Below, piece after piece: positions 1-5,239 of a stretch of DNA of 5,239 nucleotides (its first letter is position 1; each line of letters begins with the position of its first letter). The notes below the pieces were generated by a model, which saw only the letters and a list, made by a program, of their open reading frames with translations, had not been told where the DNA came from and ran no database searches. The stretch comes from an uncultured Collinsella sp. Its GTDB lineage: Bacteria > Actinomycetota > Coriobacteriia > Coriobacteriales > Coriobacteriaceae. The DNA lies in contig URBA01000119.1 of NCBI GenBank assembly GCA_900545905.1, positions 1 to 5,239 of the forward strand, written 5' to 3'. Made by a program: the position numbers and the translations under genes.

Positions 1-2092
1 CCACCCACACCTTTACCGTGTCGCCGACGCGCACCACGTCGCTCGGGTGCTTGACAAAGCGGTTGGCCAGCTTTGAGATATGCACGAGGCCGTCCTGGTG
101 CACGCCCACGTCGACGAAGGCGCCAAAGTCCACAACGTTGCGCACCGTGCCCTTGAGTTCCATGCCGGGCTCCAGGTCACCGATGGAAAGCGCCGAGCGG
201 CTAAAGACCACCTCGGGCGCGTCGTCTCGCGGGTCGCGGCCGGGCTTTTTGAGCTCGTTGACGATGTCGATGAGCGTGAGGGTACCGCAGTCTAGGTCGC
301 TGGCCAGTGCCGAGATGCTGCCCAGACGGCGCTCGATGTCGGGCACGCCGCCGCGGCTGAGCTCGCTGGCCCCAACGCCGGCGCGCTTCAGGACGGACGT
401 GGCCACCTCGTAGCTCTCGGGGTGGACGCTCGTCGCGTCGAGCGGGTTCTTGCCGCCGCTGATGCGCAGGAAGCCCGCGGCGTTGAGGTATGCCTTGGGT
501 CCTAGTTTGGGGACCTTCTTAAGCTGGCGGCGATCGGTAAAGGCACCGTTTTCCTCGCGGTAGGCCACGATGTTTTTGGCCACGCTCGGCGTGATGCCCG
601 ATACGTATCCCAGCAGGCTTGCGCTCGCGGTATTCACGTCGACGCCCACGCGGTTGACGACGTCCTCCACCACATGGCCCAGGGTGCGCGAAAGCTCGGC
701 CTGGTCAAGGTCGTGCTGGTACTGGCCAACGCCGATGGACTGGGGCGGGATCTTGACGAGCTCTGCCAGCGGGTCCTGTAGACGGCGGCCCAGGCTCATG
801 GCGCCACGCACGGTGACGTCCAGATCGGGATACTCCTGGCTGGCGAGCTCGGAGGCGGAGTACACCGATGCGCCGGCCTCGTTGACGATGGTGTATCGCA
901 GCTCAGGCGCCTGCTCGGCGATGAACTCCGAGACGACTTCCTCGGTCTCGCGGCTGGCGGTGCCGTTGCCGATGACGATAGTGTTGACGCTGTCCTTTTT
1001 GACGAGGCAGGCGAGCTCGCGCTTGGTGCCGGCGACGTCGTGGCGCGGCTTGGTGGGGTAGACCACGCCGTGGTCGAGTAGCTTGCCGGTCTCGTCCATG
1101 ACGGCGACCTTGCAGCCGGTGCGGTAGCCCGGATCGAGCGCGAGCACGCGGGCGCCGCGCACGGGGCGTGCCGAGAGCAGGCCCTCGAGATTCTTGGCAA
1201 AGACATTGATGGCCTCGGTCTGCGCACGGACGGTGAGTTTGGTGCGGGCCTCGCGCTCCAGCGAGGGGGCCATGAGGCGCTTGTAACCGTCAGCGATGGC
1301 GGCATCGAAGATGGGCGCGAAGACGCCCTGGCGTCGGGGCCAACGGCTGCTGAGGCGCGCTGTGGCGGCAGCGCCGTCGACGTTCACGCGCACGCGGAGC
1401 TTGCCCTCGCGCTCGCCGCGGTCGATAGCCAGCACGCGGTGGTTGGGTATACGGCGCAGCGGCTCATCATAGTTGTAGTAGGGCTCGTAGGGAGTCTTTT
1501 CGGCGGGGTCGGTGGCCTCGACGACGATGTCGGCGGTGTTTTGCGTAAAGGCGCGCAGGTCGGCGACGTTCTCGGGGTCTTCGGCCACCGTCTCAGCCAC
1601 GATGTCCGCCGCGCCGGCGAGCGCCTTCTCGGGCGTGTCGAAGCCGGCTTCCTCGTTGACGTATGCTGCGGCGGCGTCGAGTGCGCTGCCCTTGGCGGAT
1701 GCCTGCATGATGATCATGTTGGCGAGCGGCTCCAGGCCTGCCTCGCGGGCCTTCTGCGCGCGGGTCATACGCTTTTTGCGGTAGGGCTTGTAGAGGTCCT
1801 CGACACGCTGGAGCTGCGTGGCCTCTCGAATCTGCTGCTCGAGTTCGGGCGTGAGTTTGCCCTGGGCGTCGATGAGCAGAACGACGTCCTCTTTACGCTG
1901 CTCAAGATTGCGCAGGTAGGACAGGCGCTCGTCGAGTGCGCGCAGGGCGACGTCGTCCATGCCGCCCGTGGCTTCCTTGCGGTAGCGCGAGATAAAGGGG
2001 ATGGTGTTGCCCTCGTCGATGAGCTTGACGGCCGCCTCAATGTTGGCGGCCTTAAGGTTGAGCTCGCGGGCGAGCTGGGCGATAAGATCCAT
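1..2092 (-). CDS. tex: Tex family S1 RNA-binding transcription accessory protein (3' end beyond window)
   Basis: Tex is a conserved cytoplasmic nucleic-acid-binding protein implicated in transcription; its exact role is unsettled. I read 697 uninterrupted codons from ATG at 2092 to the left edge. Residues 1-190 carry Tex N-terminal signatures, including RYRKEATGGMDD (36-47) and DLYKPYRKKRMTRAQKARE (99-117). The YqgF/RNase H-like domain starts near 315, with LDPGYRTG (319-326), IGNGTASRETE (374-384) and NEAGASVYSASE (404-415). Next come RRLQDPLAELVKI (436-448) and IGVGQYQHD (453-461). The helix-hairpin-helix region spans about 485-545, with GITPSVAKNIVAYRE and VPKLGPKAY. An S1 domain begins near 641 (PGMELKGTVRNVVDFGAFVD, then GLVHIS). 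Tex proteins usually have about 720-800 residues, so only the S1 end and C-terminal tail are missing. The start has a good ribosome site. D320 and E405 match acidic positions of the RNase H fold; nuclease activity is not implied. Identification is very secure. Confidence 0.97.
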   Translation of the reverse strand, partial: MDLIAQLARELNLKAANIEAAVKLIDEGNTIPFISRYRKEATGGMDDVALRALDERLSYLRNLEQRKEDVVLLIDAQGKLTPELEQQIREATQLQRVEDLYKPYRKKRMTRAQKAREAGLEPLANMIIMQASAKGSALDAAAAYVNEEAGFDTPEKALAGAADIVAETVAEDPENVADLRAFTQNTADIVVEATDPAEKTPYEPYYNYDEPLRRIPNHRVLAIDRGEREGKLRVRVNVDGAAATARLSSRWPRRQGVFAPIFDAAIADGYKRLMAPSLEREARTKLTVRAQTEAINVFAKNLEGLLSARPVRGARVLALDPGYRTGCKVAVMDETGKLLDHGVVYPTKPRHDVAGTKRELACLVKKDSVNTIVIGNGTASRETEEVVSEFIAEQAPELRYTIVNEAGASVYSASELASQEYPDLDVTVRGAMSLGRRLQDPLAELVKIPPQSIGVGQYQHDLDQAELSRTLGHVVEDVVNRVGVDVNTASASLLGYVSGITPSVAKNIVAYREENGAFTDRRQLKKVPKLGPKAYLNAAGFLRISGGKNPLDATSVHPESYEVATSVLKRAGVGASELSRGGVPDIERRLGSISALASDLDCGTLTLIDIVNELKKPGRDPRDDAPEVVFSRSALSIGDLEPGMELKGTVRNVVDFGAFVDVGVHQDGLVHISKLANRFVKHPSDVVRVGDTVKVWV

Positions 2093-2096
2093 AGGA

Positions 2097-2102
2097 CTCC
2101 TT
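2097..2102 (-). promoter_or_regulatory. Ribosome binding site of tex
   Basis: On the minus strand this reads AAGGAG, followed by a 4-nt spacer (TCCT) and ATG at 2092. It is a strong Shine-Dalgarno sequence and fixes the tex start. The first residues (MDLIAQLARELN) also match the usual N-terminus of Tex proteins. Confidence 0.85.
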
Positions 2103-2150
2103 GCGTTTAAGGTGCGTTTGCGACACAGGGCTACCAAGGATACCACCCGT

Positions 2151-2169
2151 CCCAAAAGGCTGTTTTGGG
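2151..2169. repeat. Small CCCAAAA/TTTTGGG hairpin in the tex leader
   Basis: CCCAAAA (2151-2157) and TTTTGGG (2163-2169) form a perfect 7-bp stem with a 5-nt loop (GGCTG). It lies 58 bp upstream of the tex start and 4 bp from the larger inverted-repeat element. No T-tract follows on the minus strand, so a classical terminator is unlikely. It could be a leader structure of tex mRNA or part of the neighbouring repeat. The stem is directly visible; its role is unknown. Confidence 0.4.
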
Positions 2170-2173
2170 GCCG

Positions 2174-2335
2174 CGCCACGAAAACGGCCTATCTACTACG
2201 TTTTACCCGTAGGGGCTGACCATGCCTGGTTTTTCCGAAAATCGGCAAGTCGTCTACCTGCGGTTTTTATTTCGCGAAATTTGGCATGGTTAAGGGCGAT
2301 CGGTTAAACGTAGTAGATAGGCCCATTTCGTGGCG
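2174..2335. repeat. 162-bp imperfect inverted-repeat element (MITE-like or palindromic intergenic repeat)
   Basis: The left arm (2174-2226) and right arm (2283-2335) are both 53 nt and align as reverse complements without a gap, 42 of 53 positions matching. The outer 34 positions match at 31, including the uninterrupted 18-mer GGCCTATCTACTACGTTT (2186-2203; complement at 2306-2323). The arms end on the inner side with ACCATGCC (2219-2226) and GGCATGGT (2283-2290). The 56-nt centre (2227-2282) holds the self-complementary ATTTCGCGAAAT (2269-2280). There is no ORF of substance and I find no clear target-site duplication. It lies between the terminator of the metabolic operon and tex. It could be a non-autonomous transposable element, a dispersed palindromic repeat or a folded RNA leader. 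The symmetry is certain; the class is inferred. Confidence 0.75.
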
Positions 2336-2396
2336 AACGAATCAGGCCGAGGTGCAAAATGGCCCCTCGCCCCAGAAAAATCGTCGGAAAGGTAGC

Positions 2397-2432
2397 AAAA
2401 TGCCCCGCGGGCAGGAGGCTGCTCGCGGGGCA
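2397..2432 (-). terminator. Rho-independent terminator of the SDR-MFS-oxidoreductase operon
   Basis: On the minus strand the stem TGCCCCGCG/CGCGGGGCA (9 bp) continues past one A-C mismatch with 4 more pairs, closing on a 4-nt loop (2415-2418). It is followed at once by TTTT (2400-2397). The hairpin starts 72 nt past the oxidoreductase stop codon. On the plus strand the stem is followed by AAAGAAGAGG, with no T-tract, so it terminates minus-strand transcripts only. The four-base T-tract is short, but the stem is very GC-rich. Confidence 0.8.
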
Positions 2433-2504
2433 AAGAAGAGGGGCTTGTTGGTGGCGGACCGAAGGGTTCGGCATGGGGCTTCTGCCGCGGTCTGCCCTAA
2501 GGCG

Positions 2505-3545
2505 TTACAGCTCGACGAGCTGGCCGGTCTCGGCGGCCTCCTTGATGGCGTTGAGAAGCGTGAGCGTCTTGACGTTATCGGCGGGGGTCACGACGGGCTC
2601 GACCTCGCGGCGGACAACCTTCACAAAGTGCTTGAGCTGCATCTTGTGCGGCAGCGCGGGGTCGACTGCCGGAATCTCCATCTGCAGCGGCTTGTGCCAG
2701 TTGGAGGCGCCGTCGTAGGAGAACTGGTGCAGGCGGGGCAGCGAAAGGGCGCCCTTAGTTCCGCCGATAAAGTAGGCGTCGGCGTCGAAGGGACGGTACT
2801 GCGGGTCCTCGCGAGCGGTGGCCTCCCAGTTCCAGGGGCTGGCGGTGGCGTCGGAGATGGTCATGCTTGCGAGCGCGCCATCGGCAAAACGGACGTTGAC
2901 CACGGCGGAGTCCTCGGTCTCAAAACCGCGGGCGGCGCTGGACTGCATACCCTGGACGGCAACGGGCTCGCCCAGCAGGTAACGGAGCAGGTCGACGTCG
3001 TGCACCAGGTTGACCAGGATCGGGCCGGCACCCTTCTTGCGGCGCCACTCGACATCGAAATACTCGTCGTTCTTATAGATCATGTAGTGGAAGCTCGACA
3101 CGGTGAGCTTGCCCAGCTCGCCGGACTCGATGATCTCCTTGGCCTTGTTGACGAAGGGGTTGTGGCGACGGTGCTGACCCACGAGCACGGGCACGCCGGC
3201 GGTCTCGGCCTCGGCGGCAAAGGCCTGGGCATCCTCGAGGTCGTTGGAGATCGGCTTCTCGACCAGCGGCACAATATTGCGCTTCACGGCCTCGCGGGCA
3301 ACGCCCAGGTGCAGGTCGTTGGGGGTGGCGATGATGACGGCCTCGGGCTTGACCTCGTCCATCATCTGGGCGGGATCGGTGAAGAACGGCACGCCGGCGG
3401 CCTCGGCCGTGGCGCGGGCGCCCTCAAAGGCGTCGGCGATGGCGACGAGCTCGGCCTCGGGCTCCTCGGTGACGAAGCGGATGTGGTTGCGACCCATGGC
3501 GCCGGCGCCGATAACGGCAATGCGGACGGGGTTGAGCTCAGGCAT
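2505..3545 (-). CDS. Gfo/Idh/MocA family NAD(P)-dependent oxidoreductase
   Basis: A cytoplasmic dehydrogenase of 346 residues, normal length for the family, whose members oxidise or reduce sugars, inositols and related polyols with NAD(H) or NADP(H). The N-terminal Rossmann domain has VIGAGAMGRNH (11-21, GxGxxG at 13-18). D38 (VAIAD) at the end of the second strand suggests, weakly, a preference for NAD. The family motif EKPIS (96-100) supplies the catalytic lysine K97. GQHRRHNP (123-130) and the segment GPILVNLVHDVDLLRYLLGE (174-193) belong to the C-terminal substrate domain, with H182 in the catalytic-histidine position. Where many relatives have Asp four residues before this His, this protein has V178 followed by N179. 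It is the last gene of the inferred operon, downstream of the MFS transporter. AAGGAG five bases upstream supports the start. The family is certain; the substrate is unknown, with inositol, a deoxy sugar or a sugar acid all possible. Confidence 0.93.
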   Translation of the reverse strand: MPELNPVRIAVIGAGAMGRNHIRFVTEEPEAELVAIADAFEGARATAEAAGVPFFTDPAQMMDEVKPEAVIIATPNDLHLGVAREAVKRNIVPLVEKPISNDLEDAQAFAAEAETAGVPVLVGQHRRHNPFVNKAKEIIESGELGKLTVSSFHYMIYKNDEYFDVEWRRKKGAGPILVNLVHDVDLLRYLLGEPVAVQGMQSSAARGFETEDSAVVNVRFADGALASMTISDATASPWNWEATAREDPQYRPFDADAYFIGGTKGALSLPRLHQFSYDGASNWHKPLQMEIPAVDPALPHKMQLKHFVKVVRREVEPVVTPADNVKTLTLLNAIKEAAETGQLVEL

Positions 3546-3550
3546 TTCGA

Positions 3551-3556
3551 CTCCTT
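3551..3556 (-). promoter_or_regulatory. Ribosome binding site of the Gfo/Idh/MocA oxidoreductase
   Basis: AAGGAG on the minus strand with a 5-nt spacer (TCGAA) before ATG at 3545. It lies 18 bp beyond the intercistronic palindrome (3575-3607), so the palindrome need not block translation initiation. Confidence 0.8.
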
Positions 3557-3574
3557 AATACTGGTGACCGGTGG

Positions 3575-3607
3575 GATGCGACAAAGGGGCTGTCCCTTTG
3601 TCGCATC
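3575..3607. repeat. Perfect 14-bp-stem palindrome between MFS and oxidoreductase genes (REP-like)
   Basis: GATGCGACAAAGGG (3575-3588) and CCCTTTGTCGCATC (3594-3607) are exact reverse complements around a 5-nt loop (GCTGT). The hairpin begins 7 nt after the MFS stop codon. No T-tract follows on either strand, so it is not a standard intrinsic terminator. Placement between two co-transcribed genes fits a REP-type palindrome, which in other bacteria can stabilise the upstream mRNA or lower downstream expression. Dispersed copies in this genome are expected but cannot be tested from one window. Confidence 0.75.
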
Positions 3608-3614
3608 GGTAAAA

Positions 3615-4871
3615 CTAGGCGGACTTCTTCTTGCTGTCGGAGACCATCATGTAGACGGTGAGCACGACGGCGATGGCGGCGATCACAATGGCGCCGTAGA
3701 AGGACTGCTGGTAGGCGGCGCTGCCGGCCTCGGCGTGATACAGCACGGCGGTGATGGGCTGGCTGATCCAGGTGGAAGCGGCATAGCCCAAAAACATGAT
3801 GCCGTAGTTGACGCCGATGTTGCTGGTGCCAAAGGCGCCACCGGTGAGCGGCGGGTAGATGACGAGCAGGGCGCCAAAGCTAAAGCCGAGCAGGGCGAGC
3901 GCCACAAAGAACATGGCCTGCGTAAAGCTCATCGACATGATGACGAGCGCGACGATGGTGACGACAAGGCTGATGAGCAGCGACTTATAGGCGCCGAGCT
4001 TGTCGATGATCTGACCAAAGGACAGACGGCCGACCAGGTTGGCGCAGGTGTTGACGGAGACGACCACGCCGCCGAGGGCGACGGCCGCGGCGCTCGTGGG
4101 GTCGGCGAAGAGCTGGACGGCGGCGATGGAGGCAACCTTGCCCACGAGCAGGGTGCCCGCGGTGGCGGCGAAGGCGAAGGTGATGATGAGGACCCAGAAA
4201 CGCGGGGTCTTGACCATCTCGCCCGGGGTGAGGTCGCCGAAGGTGCCGGCATGTGCGCCACCCTTGGGGGCCTCGAAGCCCTCGGGCAGCCAACCGGCCT
4301 CGGGGGCCTTCAGGAACAGGGCGGAGGCGGCGATCGTCACAAAGAAGATGACGCCGAGTGCCTTGAGGGCGCCAAAGATGCCCAGGCTCGGGATGAGCAG
4401 CGAGGCGAGCACCGGGGACAGCACAGCGGGGCCGGCGGTCGAGGCTGCCAGGGTGATGCCGGAGGCGAGACCCTTCTTGTCGATGAACCACTTTTGACCG
4501 GTGGTGAGCGCCGGGTTGTAGCCCAGGCCGTTGCCGATGGCGGCGACGAGCGAGAACCACAGGTAGAACTGCCACGGCTCGGTGACGGTGCCGGACATGA
4601 ACCAGCCCAGGCCGTAGCACACGGCGGCGGCGATAACGACGTTGCGCGGGCCGATCTTATCGGAGATGCGGCCGGCGAAGATGCCCGTCACGGCCATGAT
4701 GGTCTGAAAGACCGGGAAGGCCCAGGTGAGGGCGCTCGACCACTCGGGGTAGACGGCGAGCAGGTTCTTGCTCACGACGGAATACAGCGCGATGGAGCTG
4801 ATGAAGAACATGGTGACGCACGCGGCGGAAAGCACGACGGCGCGACCCTTGTTGGAGTTGGTGGAAGCCAT
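3615..4871 (-). CDS. MFS transporter, oxalate/formate antiporter (OFA)-like
   Basis: A 418-residue inner-membrane carrier with the length and hydrophobic pattern of a 12-helix major facilitator. The loop 2-3 signature is GIFAGRISDKIGPRNV (63-78), and its echo in the second half is GRLSFGQIIDKLGAYKS (281-297). GNGLGYNPALTTGQKWFIDK (113-132) followed by KGLASG (133-138) is typical of the OFA family, whose known members move oxalate, formate and other small carboxylates. A hydrophilic central loop lies at about 190-225. The C-terminus is short and basic (DSKKKSA). No signal peptide is expected. It lies between an SDR and a Gfo/Idh/MocA oxidoreductase, so it probably imports their substrate or exports a product. 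I chose ATG at 4871 because a ribosome site precedes it; an in-frame TTG at 4889 would add six residues but lacks one. MFS membership is secure, OFA assignment likely, substrate unknown. Confidence 0.9.
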   Translation of the reverse strand: MASTNSNKGRAVVLSAACVTMFFISSIALYSVVSKNLLAVYPEWSSALTWAFPVFQTIMAVTGIFAGRISDKIGPRNVVIAAAVCYGLGWFMSGTVTEPWQFYLWFSLVAAIGNGLGYNPALTTGQKWFIDKKGLASGITLAASTAGPAVLSPVLASLLIPSLGIFGALKALGVIFFVTIAASALFLKAPEAGWLPEGFEAPKGGAHAGTFGDLTPGEMVKTPRFWVLIITFAFAATAGTLLVGKVASIAAVQLFADPTSAAAVALGGVVVSVNTCANLVGRLSFGQIIDKLGAYKSLLISLVVTIVALVIMSMSFTQAMFFVALALLGFSFGALLVIYPPLTGGAFGTSNIGVNYGIMFLGYAASTWISQPITAVLYHAEAGSAAYQQSFYGAIVIAAIAVVLTVYMMVSDSKKKSA

Positions 4872-4875
4872 TGGA

Positions 4876-4883
4876 CTCTTTCT
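4876..4883 (-). promoter_or_regulatory. Ribosome binding site deciding the MFS start
   Basis: AGAAAGAG on the minus strand, 4 nt before ATG at 4871, is a weak Shine-Dalgarno sequence at the same spacing as in tex. No purine-rich ribosome site precedes the alternative TTG at 4889 (upstream is CTCCTCCCCCGTA), which favours the ATG. It is weaker than the AAGGAG sites of the other two genes with visible starts. Confidence 0.55.
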
Positions 4884-4894
4884 AATCAATACGG

Positions 4895-4925
4895 GGGAGG
4901 AGCGGGCGTGTCCGCGGGGCCTCCC
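4895..4925 (-). other. GC-rich potential hairpin in the SDR-MFS gap
   Basis: On the minus strand GGGAGG (4925-4920) can pair with CCTCCC (4900-4895), and within it GCGG (4915-4912) with CCGC (4905-4902), leaving an asymmetric internal loop. No T-tract follows, so it is more likely an intercistronic structure than a terminator. In a GC-rich genome such pairing may also be chance. Confidence 0.3.
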
Positions 4926-4937
4926 TGTCAGGTTGGT

Positions 4938-5239
4938 TTACTGGTCAGTCGGCTTGGCGACGCCGGACTCATCGGACCAAAGCTCGACACCCTTGTTCTT
5001 AAGGTAGTTGTCGGCATAGGCGCGACGGCCGCCGGGCTTGGCGGTGAGGTCGCCCATCATGTTGGAGAAGCCGCCGTCGACCTTGATGGCGTCGCCGGTG
5101 GTGAAGTCCGAGCGCGTGGACGCCAGGAACATGACGGCGTTGGCGATATCGCTGACCTCGCCGATGCGGCGCGTGGCGATCAGACGGCTGCGGCTCTTTT
5201 CGACCTCGGGGTCGGCGTAGAAGTTGGCCGACATCGGGG
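4938..5239 (-). CDS. Short-chain dehydrogenase/reductase (SDR), C-terminal part; start beyond window
   Basis: About 99 codons of the C-terminal end of an NAD(P)-dependent SDR; the cofactor-binding TGxxxGxG and catalytic YxxxK motifs lie beyond the right edge. What is visible is characteristic: a residue pair PM as in the usual PG...TPM substrate loop, RRIGEVSDIANAVMFLAS (numbering from the visible Met: 22-39) and the terminal signature TTGDAIKVDGG (45-55). The Met at 5234 is internal, since the frame stays open to the edge and the SDR core is missing. The protein continues 43 residues past DGG, where most classical SDRs stop within a few residues; this tail (NYLKNKGVELWSDESG in its second half) is hydrophilic and unrecognised. 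It is the first visible gene of the run, 66 bp before the MFS gene. The family is secure, the substrate unknown. Confidence 0.88.
   Translation of the reverse strand, partial: PMSANFYADPEVEKSRSRLIATRRIGEVSDIANAVMFLASTRSDFTTGDAIKVDGGFSNMMGDLTAKPGGRRAYADNYLKNKGVELWSDESGVAKPTDQ

Noticed and set aside
570..1061. A 163-codon plus-strand open frame opposite tex
   Set aside because: Its Ser/Thr/Arg-rich composition is typical of a shadow frame; the opposite strand encodes the Tex YqgF domain region.
1439..2110. A 223-codon open frame on the plus strand, opposite tex
   Set aside because: It lies wholly antisense to strongly conserved tex sequence, has no recognisable domain, and such open antisense frames are expected in GC-rich coding DNA.
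2266..2293. Possible tex promoter on the minus strand: TTAACC, 16-nt spacer, AATAAA
   Set aside because: Each box matches the sigma-70 consensus at only 4 of 6 positions and both lie inside an inverted repeat that explains the sequence; too weak to annotate.
2161..2350. Target-site duplication flanking the inverted-repeat element
   Set aside because: Comparing the flanks of 2174 and 2335 gives no convincing direct repeat, so a recent transposition event is not supported by the sequence alone.
2452..2494. Weak second hairpin in the 3' untranslated region (GGCGGACC with GGTCTGCC, plus inner CCGAA/TTCGG)
   Set aside because: It contains a mismatch on the transcribed strand, has a long loop and no T-tract; the stronger terminator at 2397-2432 explains the end of the operon.
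3575..3607. Intercistronic palindrome as an intrinsic terminator
   Set aside because: No run of T follows the stem on either strand, and the next gene follows with its own ribosome site in the same direction.
3985..4620. A 211-codon minus-strand frame overlapping the MFS gene
   Set aside because: It is rich in Arg, His and Pro, as expected from a shifted frame, while the overlapping MFS frame has clear membrane helices and family motifs.
4872..4889. TTG at 4889 as the MFS start
   Set aside because: It has no ribosome site, whereas ATG at 4871 has AGAAAGAG at 4-nt spacing; the six extra residues are not needed by the family.

Overview
The window is GC-rich, and every gene I can support lies on the minus strand. 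Read in the direction of transcription (right to left), it holds a short-chain dehydrogenase/reductase (SDR, cut by the right edge), an MFS transporter of the oxalate/formate-antiporter type, a Gfo/Idh/MocA-family oxidoreductase, an intrinsic terminator, a 162-bp inverted-repeat element, and tex (cut by the left edge). The high GC, the AAGGAG ribosome sites and the palindromic intergenic repeats fit a gut actinobacterium of the Coriobacteriia, such as Collinsella or a relative. That assignment is inference from overall character, not a marker gene.

Right half (about 2397-5239): the three metabolic genes are co-directional and closely spaced. There are 66 bp between SDR and MFS and 69 bp between MFS and oxidoreductase. 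A hairpin followed by TTTT lies 72 nt beyond the last stop codon, so they probably form one transcript whose promoter is beyond the right edge. One importer plus two NAD(P)-dependent dehydrogenases of unrelated families suggests uptake of a small polyol, sugar or sugar acid, with oxidation or oxidation/reduction inside the cell. The substrate cannot be read from the sequence. The MFS-oxidoreductase gap carries a perfect 14-bp-stem palindrome with no T-tract.

Middle (2093-2504, 412 bp without a gene): from left to right it holds the tex ribosome site, a small CCCAAAA/TTTTGGG hairpin, the inverted-repeat element (53-nt arms around a 56-nt centre), about 60 bp with nothing recognisable (2336-2396), the operon terminator, and 72 bp of 3' untranslated sequence with only weak folding potential. 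Any tex promoter on this window must lie in or next to the inverted-repeat element, so tex mRNA may start with a strongly folded leader.

Left part (1-2092): 697 codons of tex, intact up to the edge, with the Tex N-terminal region, the YqgF/RNase H-like domain, the HhH region and most of the S1 domain. I see no defence system, prophage, CRISPR array, tRNA or rRNA. The genes are ordinary members of known families; the parts worth a second look are the two palindromic intergenic elements, the composition of the three-gene module, the SDR tail and a changed catalytic-motif position in the oxidoreductase.
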